From the NCBI GenBank assembly GCA_028703545.1, contig JAQVMR010000048.1, positions 1 through 7,455 of the forward strand: DNA of 7,455 bases. Reading direction: 5' to 3'. Positions 5,519-7,455 of the stretch are shown piece by piece. The notes below the pieces were generated by a model. It was not told where the DNA came from. It worked only from the letters and a program-made list of their open reading frames with translations, and ran no database searches. Numbering within the stretch: position 1 is the first letter of the stretch; every line of letters begins with the position of its first letter. The stretch is from Patescibacteria group bacterium. GTDB taxonomy: Bacteria > Patescibacteriota > Patescibacteriia > UBA1558 > S5-K13. The position numbers and the translations under genes are program-made.

Positions 5519-5534
5519 TGTTCCACGTGGAACA
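5519..5534. other. parS centromere site 2
   Basis: TGTTCCACGTGGAACA, identical over 16 bp to site 1, 1,116 bp away. It lies in the spacer between the AlaE-family gene and the hairpin of the next gene. The flanks differ from site 1, so this is a conserved core rather than a duplicated segment. Confidence 0.93.
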
Positions 5535-5562
5535 ATTTCAACAAAACCCACCATAAAATATT

Positions 5563-5596
5563 ATTGGGGCTAAACCATTATATAGTTAGCCCCAAT
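5563..5596 (-). terminator. Hairpin at the end of the gene at 5596-6126
   Basis: Perfect 11-bp arms ATTGGGGCTAA (5563-5573) and TTAGCCCCAAT (5586-5596) with a 12-nt loop, overlapping the TGA at 5598-5596. The minus-strand tail AATAATATTTTATGG is not a clean T-run, so termination may be partial, or the hairpin may protect the 3' end. Confidence 0.6.
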
Positions 5597-6126
5597 CAAA
5601 AATTAATAATCTCAATCCTGTTAAGATGAATTCTTTTGCAAATATTACGAAAAGTAACATCAACAAATCCGGTTCTTTCCATTTTTACTAAAGTATGACC
5701 AGAAACAGAAATTCTATCTCTATCAAATTTCTTAAGAACAATCTCTGCATTGCGAGTATCTATATGAAATTTATGATTTCCTGACTCTGACAACACAGCC
5801 AAAAACATAAGTATGTCAACTTCTGATGTGGTAGATCTCAGACTAAAAAAATTGCTTTTTTCTTCTCCTGGTAGAATTAATTTTACTGGCATTGGGTCTA
5901 TCACAAATTTTGGACATTCTGTCCAATCAGTAACAGGCTCTCCACCAATAAATTTTGGTTCATAGTTGTTATACTTAATAAATAGATTATAGGTTCTACT
6001 TGGTCCATATCCAGAAATAGAATTCTTTATTCTGTTTACTATCCAGGGAGATGGGGGGCAGTTATGATTTTTCAAAAAGTGATTTTCTTTATTAATTGAA
6101 AAATCTAGATTCACTATTAACAACAT
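5596..6126 (-). CDS. Unidentified 176-aa protein
   Basis: I do not recognise this family. ATG 6126 has GGAGG five bases upstream and a promoter at 6162-6190. The 176-aa product looks soluble: no signal peptide or membrane span. It has a Pro/Trp-rich segment CPPSPWIVNRIKNS (23-36), GYGPSRTYNLFIKY (39-52), GGEPVTDWTECPKF (61-74) and PVKLILPGEE (80-89). The second half alternates beta-like strands (DILMFLAVLSES, KFHIDTRNAEIVLKKF, ISVSGHTLVKM, GFVDVTFRNI). Three cysteines are present but no paired CxxC. The gene is a single-gene unit upstream of parS site 2. Confidence 0.75.
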   Translation of the reverse strand: MLLIVNLDFSINKENHFLKNHNCPPSPWIVNRIKNSISGYGPSRTYNLFIKYNNYEPKFIGGEPVTDWTECPKFVIDPMPVKLILPGEEKSNFFSLRSTTSEVDILMFLAVLSESGNHKFHIDTRNAEIVLKKFDRDRISVSGHTLVKMERTGFVDVTFRNICKRIHLNRIEIINF

Positions 6127-6161
6127 TTATTCCTCCATAATTTATTTTTAATTTTCATAAT

Positions 6162-6190
6162 ATAGTAATTTATACCTTATTTTTTGTCAA
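6162..6190 (-). promoter_or_regulatory. Promoter of the gene at 5596-6126
   Basis: Minus-strand TTGACA (6190-6185), 17-bp spacer, TACTAT (6167-6162). The -35 lies in TTTTGTCAA (plus, 6182-6190), which is repeated inverted as TTGACAAAA at 6218-6226, a possible regulator site. Confidence 0.55.
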
Positions 6191-6390
6191 TAGAAATTTA
6201 CATTAACTATCTAATACTTGACAAAATATAGATAATGTTTCTTTATAAAAACTACTCCGGATAGGACTCACGGAATGACTTATATTTTTTTATTTTATCC
6301 TCCTTTATGAAAAAATTCACTTAATATAATTTTCACATTAAACCGTTTTCTTTTTTTATGTTGATTATTATATTATCACACTTATAATAA
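6191..6390. other. A+T-rich intergenic stretch with an orphan Shine-Dalgarno
   Basis: No gene seen. On the minus strand AAAGGAGG (around 6299-6306) has no ATG, GTG or TTG at usable distance. A 22-codon GTG frame (6271-6203) lies beyond it but 27 nt away. This may be the remnant of a decayed gene or chance. Confidence 0.35.
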
Positions 6391-6414
6391 AAAAATAAAA
6401 AGCATTAAATGCTT
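6384..6414 (-). terminator. Probable terminator of the tRNA-Ala/tRNA-Arg pair
   Basis: AAGCATT (6400-6406) and AATGCTT (6408-6414) form a short stem; on the minus strand it is followed by TTTATTTTTTTATTAT. It lies about 40 bp past tRNA-Arg. The stem is weak but the T-run is strong. Confidence 0.5.
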
Positions 6415-6452
6415 AATAAATATCAAAAATCAAAATTTGAAAAAAAATATTT

Positions 6453-6527
6453 TGGTATCCTCGCTAGGAATTGAACCCAGATTTTGTCCTTAGGACGGAC
6501 CTGTTCTATCCGTTGAACTACGAGGAC
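6453..6527 (-). tRNA. tRNA-Arg(CCU)
   Basis: 75 nt with encoded CCA. Acceptor GTCCTCG/CGAGGAT (first pair G-U), D arm GTTC/GAAC, anticodon loop GTCCTAA with anticodon CCU, which reads the AGG codon common in A+T-rich genomes. T arm CTGGG-TTCAATT-CCTAG. The outermost anticodon-stem pair is mismatched (G27-A43) and four pairs remain. 4 bp downstream of tRNA-Ala(GGC). Confidence 0.93.
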
Positions 6528-6531
6528 TTAT

Positions 6532-6608
6532 TGGTGGACTCGAGGGGGCTTGAACCCCTGACCTTTTGCATGCCATGCAAACGCTCTAGCCAACTGAGCT
6601 ACGAGCCC
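6532..6608 (-). tRNA. tRNA-Ala(GGC)
   Basis: 77 nt with encoded CCA. Acceptor GGGCTCG/CGAGTCC with the alanine identity pair G3-U70, D arm GCTC/GAGC, anticodon stem TTTGC/GCAAA with loop ATGGCAT (anticodon GGC), T arm AGGGG/CCCCT. With the UGC tRNA at 1015-1091 it covers all alanine codons. Confidence 0.96.
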
Positions 6609-6628
6609 GAAAATTATTCAATAAAAAA

Positions 6629-6658
6629 AGTATATCATCTTACAATAGGAAAATTCAA
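6629..6658 (-). promoter_or_regulatory. Promoter of the tRNA-Ala/tRNA-Arg pair
   Basis: Minus-strand TTGAAT (6658-6653), 18-bp spacer, TATACT (6634-6629) with TGA upstream (extended -10). It would start RNA about 14 nt before the tRNA-Ala 5' end. Confidence 0.65.
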
Positions 6659-6726
6659 TAGATAAAAATTAAAATTCAATTTTTCTAATATCAAAATATA
6701 TTTTTAAGTATTATCATTAAAATTAT

Positions 6727-6756
6727 TTGACATATTTTTTTAATTTAATATATAAT
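6727..6756 (+). promoter_or_regulatory. Consensus sigma70 promoter of the structured RNA
   Basis: TTGACA (6727-6732), 18-bp spacer, TATAAT (6751-6756): both hexamers match the consensus exactly. The predicted start near 6764 coincides with the first base of the long hairpin that follows. Confidence 0.85.
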
Positions 6757-6763
6757 GTAGAAA

Positions 6764-6906
6764 GATATTTTTTGTCATTAAGAAATCTTGTACGCTCTAC
6801 GAGATTCGACAAGAAAATATCATTCAATTTATCTTCTCTCGCTTACCTGATACAAGAAATAAAAAATTGCTTTTTTATACCAGGTCGGTGGGGGAGGATT
6901 TTTTAT
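6764..6906 (+). ncRNA. Novel candidate structured small RNA (~143 nt)
   Basis: No known family is recognised and there is no sensible reading frame. Hairpin I: 6764-6776 pairs with 6808-6821 (13 bp, one bulged G6813), then an asymmetric internal loop (6777-6783 opposite C6807), then 6784-6792 with 6798-6806 (9 bp, one G-U) closed by loop CGCTC. A short linker follows. Hairpin II: 6831-6842 pairs with 6888-6899 (12 bp, four G-U), 6845-6849 with 6881-6885, and TAAAAAA (6860-6866) with TTTTTTA (6871-6877) around TTGC. It ends in a T-rich tail from 6899. The G-U pairs would be A-C mismatches on the other strand, so the plus strand is the functional one. It could be an unrecognised 6S-, SRP- or regulator-type RNA. 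Confidence 0.7.
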
Positions 6907-6912
6907 TTTTTC
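6832..6912 (+). terminator. Rho-independent terminator of the structured RNA
   Basis: TCTTCTCTCGC (6832-6842) pairs with GTGGGGGAGGA (6888-6898) along all 11 positions, allowing G-U, then TTTTTTATTTTTT. The T-run overlaps the last codons and the TAA (6905-6903) of the convergent gene. Confidence 0.75.
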
Positions 6913-7455
6913 TTCAATTTATTTTTTACAAAGAAAAAAATTACTAGAACAATGGAAATGCTTAAAATAATTATTCCCAAAAAATCTTTTTTAGAATCTT
7001 GCAAATTTTCTAAACTTTCTATTGTGCTGCTAGGGAAAATTGATTCTTCCTCAGATAAAACTTTTTGAATTAAAACATCATTTTTATCTCTGATGGAGAT
7101 TGCTTTTGTATCTCCATCATTAACAACTATTCCTCTTAGATAAACATTATCTGCTTTTTGCAATTTTAAATCTCCCAGATCTTTAAATTTTATTTTTAAT
7201 TTACTGTCTTCGTCTCCAATGTAAAAACTTTTTTTATTAATTTTTAAAATTTGTCCCTCGATAGAAACAAAAGAATTAAGTCTAGAATTTAAAATATCGT
7301 CTATCTCAAAGATGTCTGGATTTAGCAATTCAACAAGTTTAATTTTTTCTACTTCAGAAATATTTACCGTAGATTTGTCTTCAGCTTCTTTAATTTCACC
7401 ATAAAAATTTAAAACATTTCCTTTTTTAAAAATAGGATCCGAAATTTTTGATTTT
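6903..7455 (-). CDS. Membrane-anchored OB-fold-like protein (partial, 5' end outside window)
   Basis: The frame is open from the right edge to TAA (6905-6903), 183 complete codons in view. A TTG at 7328 could be mistaken for the start, but the coding sequence clearly continues upstream (ISDPIFKKGNVLNFYGEIKE, then STVNISEVEKIKLVELL). Two similar beta-rich units are visible: the end of one, and a fuller second unit SFVSIEGQILKINKKSFYIG, then KLKIKFKDLGDL and NVYLRGIVVNDGDTKAISI. This strand pattern (V-x-I-x-G-x-I ... L-x-G-x-V) suggests OB-folds. Near the C-terminus FLGIIILSISIVLVIFFFV is one membrane span followed by the basic tail KNKLKKK. Such proteins often carry further extracytoplasmic domains at the N-terminus. 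The OB-fold is inferred from pattern only; function unknown. Its 3' end meets the terminator of the convergent RNA. Confidence 0.75.
   Translation of the reverse strand, partial: KSKISDPIFKKGNVLNFYGEIKEAEDKSTVNISEVEKIKLVELLNPDIFEIDDILNSRLNSFVSIEGQILKINKKSFYIGDEDSKLKIKFKDLGDLKLQKADNVYLRGIVVNDGDTKAISIRDKNDVLIQKVLSEEESIFPSSTIESLENLQDSKKDFLGIIILSISIVLVIFFFVKNKLKKK

Noticed and set aside
6203..6271. 22-codon GTG frame behind an orphan AAAGGAGG
   Set aside because: Spacing from the Shine-Dalgarno is 27 nt and no other support exists.
6471..6665. Plus-strand open frame
   Set aside because: Antisense to two tRNA genes.
6727..7068. Plus-strand open frame over the structured RNA
   Set aside because: Its start codon lies in the -35 hexamer, it has no ribosome site, and it continues antisense into the OB-fold-like gene.

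Overview
The window is about 70-75% A+T and looks like a chromosomal segment of a small-genome bacterium, most likely Patescibacteria (Candidate Phyla Radiation). The grounds are a short ribosomal protein L19, a GlmU-type nucleotidyltransferase lacking its acetyltransferase half, a PilT ATPase, short orphan proteins and tRNAs with encoded CCA ends. The lineage is inferred, not proven. TGA, TAA and TAG all serve as stops, several just before terminator hairpins, so the standard bacterial code fits and a TGA-recoding lineage does not.

Layout, left to right. All protein genes are on the minus strand. 1-63: 5' end of a gene leaving the window. 170-645: a promoter-gene-terminator unit whose reading frame is split by a shift at an A-AAA-AAG heptamer; both halves are listed. 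852-1217: tRNA-Leu, tRNA-Ala and tRNA-Val with a shared terminator. 1308-3545: rplS, the GlmU-type gene and pilT. 3546-4360: no protein gene, but a probable replication origin (five DnaA boxes in 86 bp, then very A+T-rich DNA) and a plus-strand transcription unit ending in a strong terminator. 4403 and 5519: two identical 16-bp parS palindromes. Between and beside them lie an orphan gene, an AlaE-family exporter and a second orphan gene, each with its own promoter, Shine-Dalgarno and hairpin. 6391-6658: tRNA-Ala(GGC) and tRNA-Arg(CCU). 6727-6906: a consensus plus-strand promoter driving a compact RNA of about 143 nt with no open frame. 6903-7455: 3' part of a predicted membrane-anchored, OB-fold-like protein.

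Reading together: DnaA boxes, the A+T-rich stretch and two parS sites within 1.7 kb mark the origin/segregation zone of the chromosome, although dnaA, parA and parB are not in view. The most novel items are the plus-strand structured RNA at 6764-6906, the origin-overlapping RNA with mutually exclusive hairpins, and the possible programmed -1 frameshift near 400. Housekeeping genes (rplS, GlmU-type, pilT) have no Shine-Dalgarno, whereas four accessory genes have strong ones, which suggests two translation-initiation classes or two histories.
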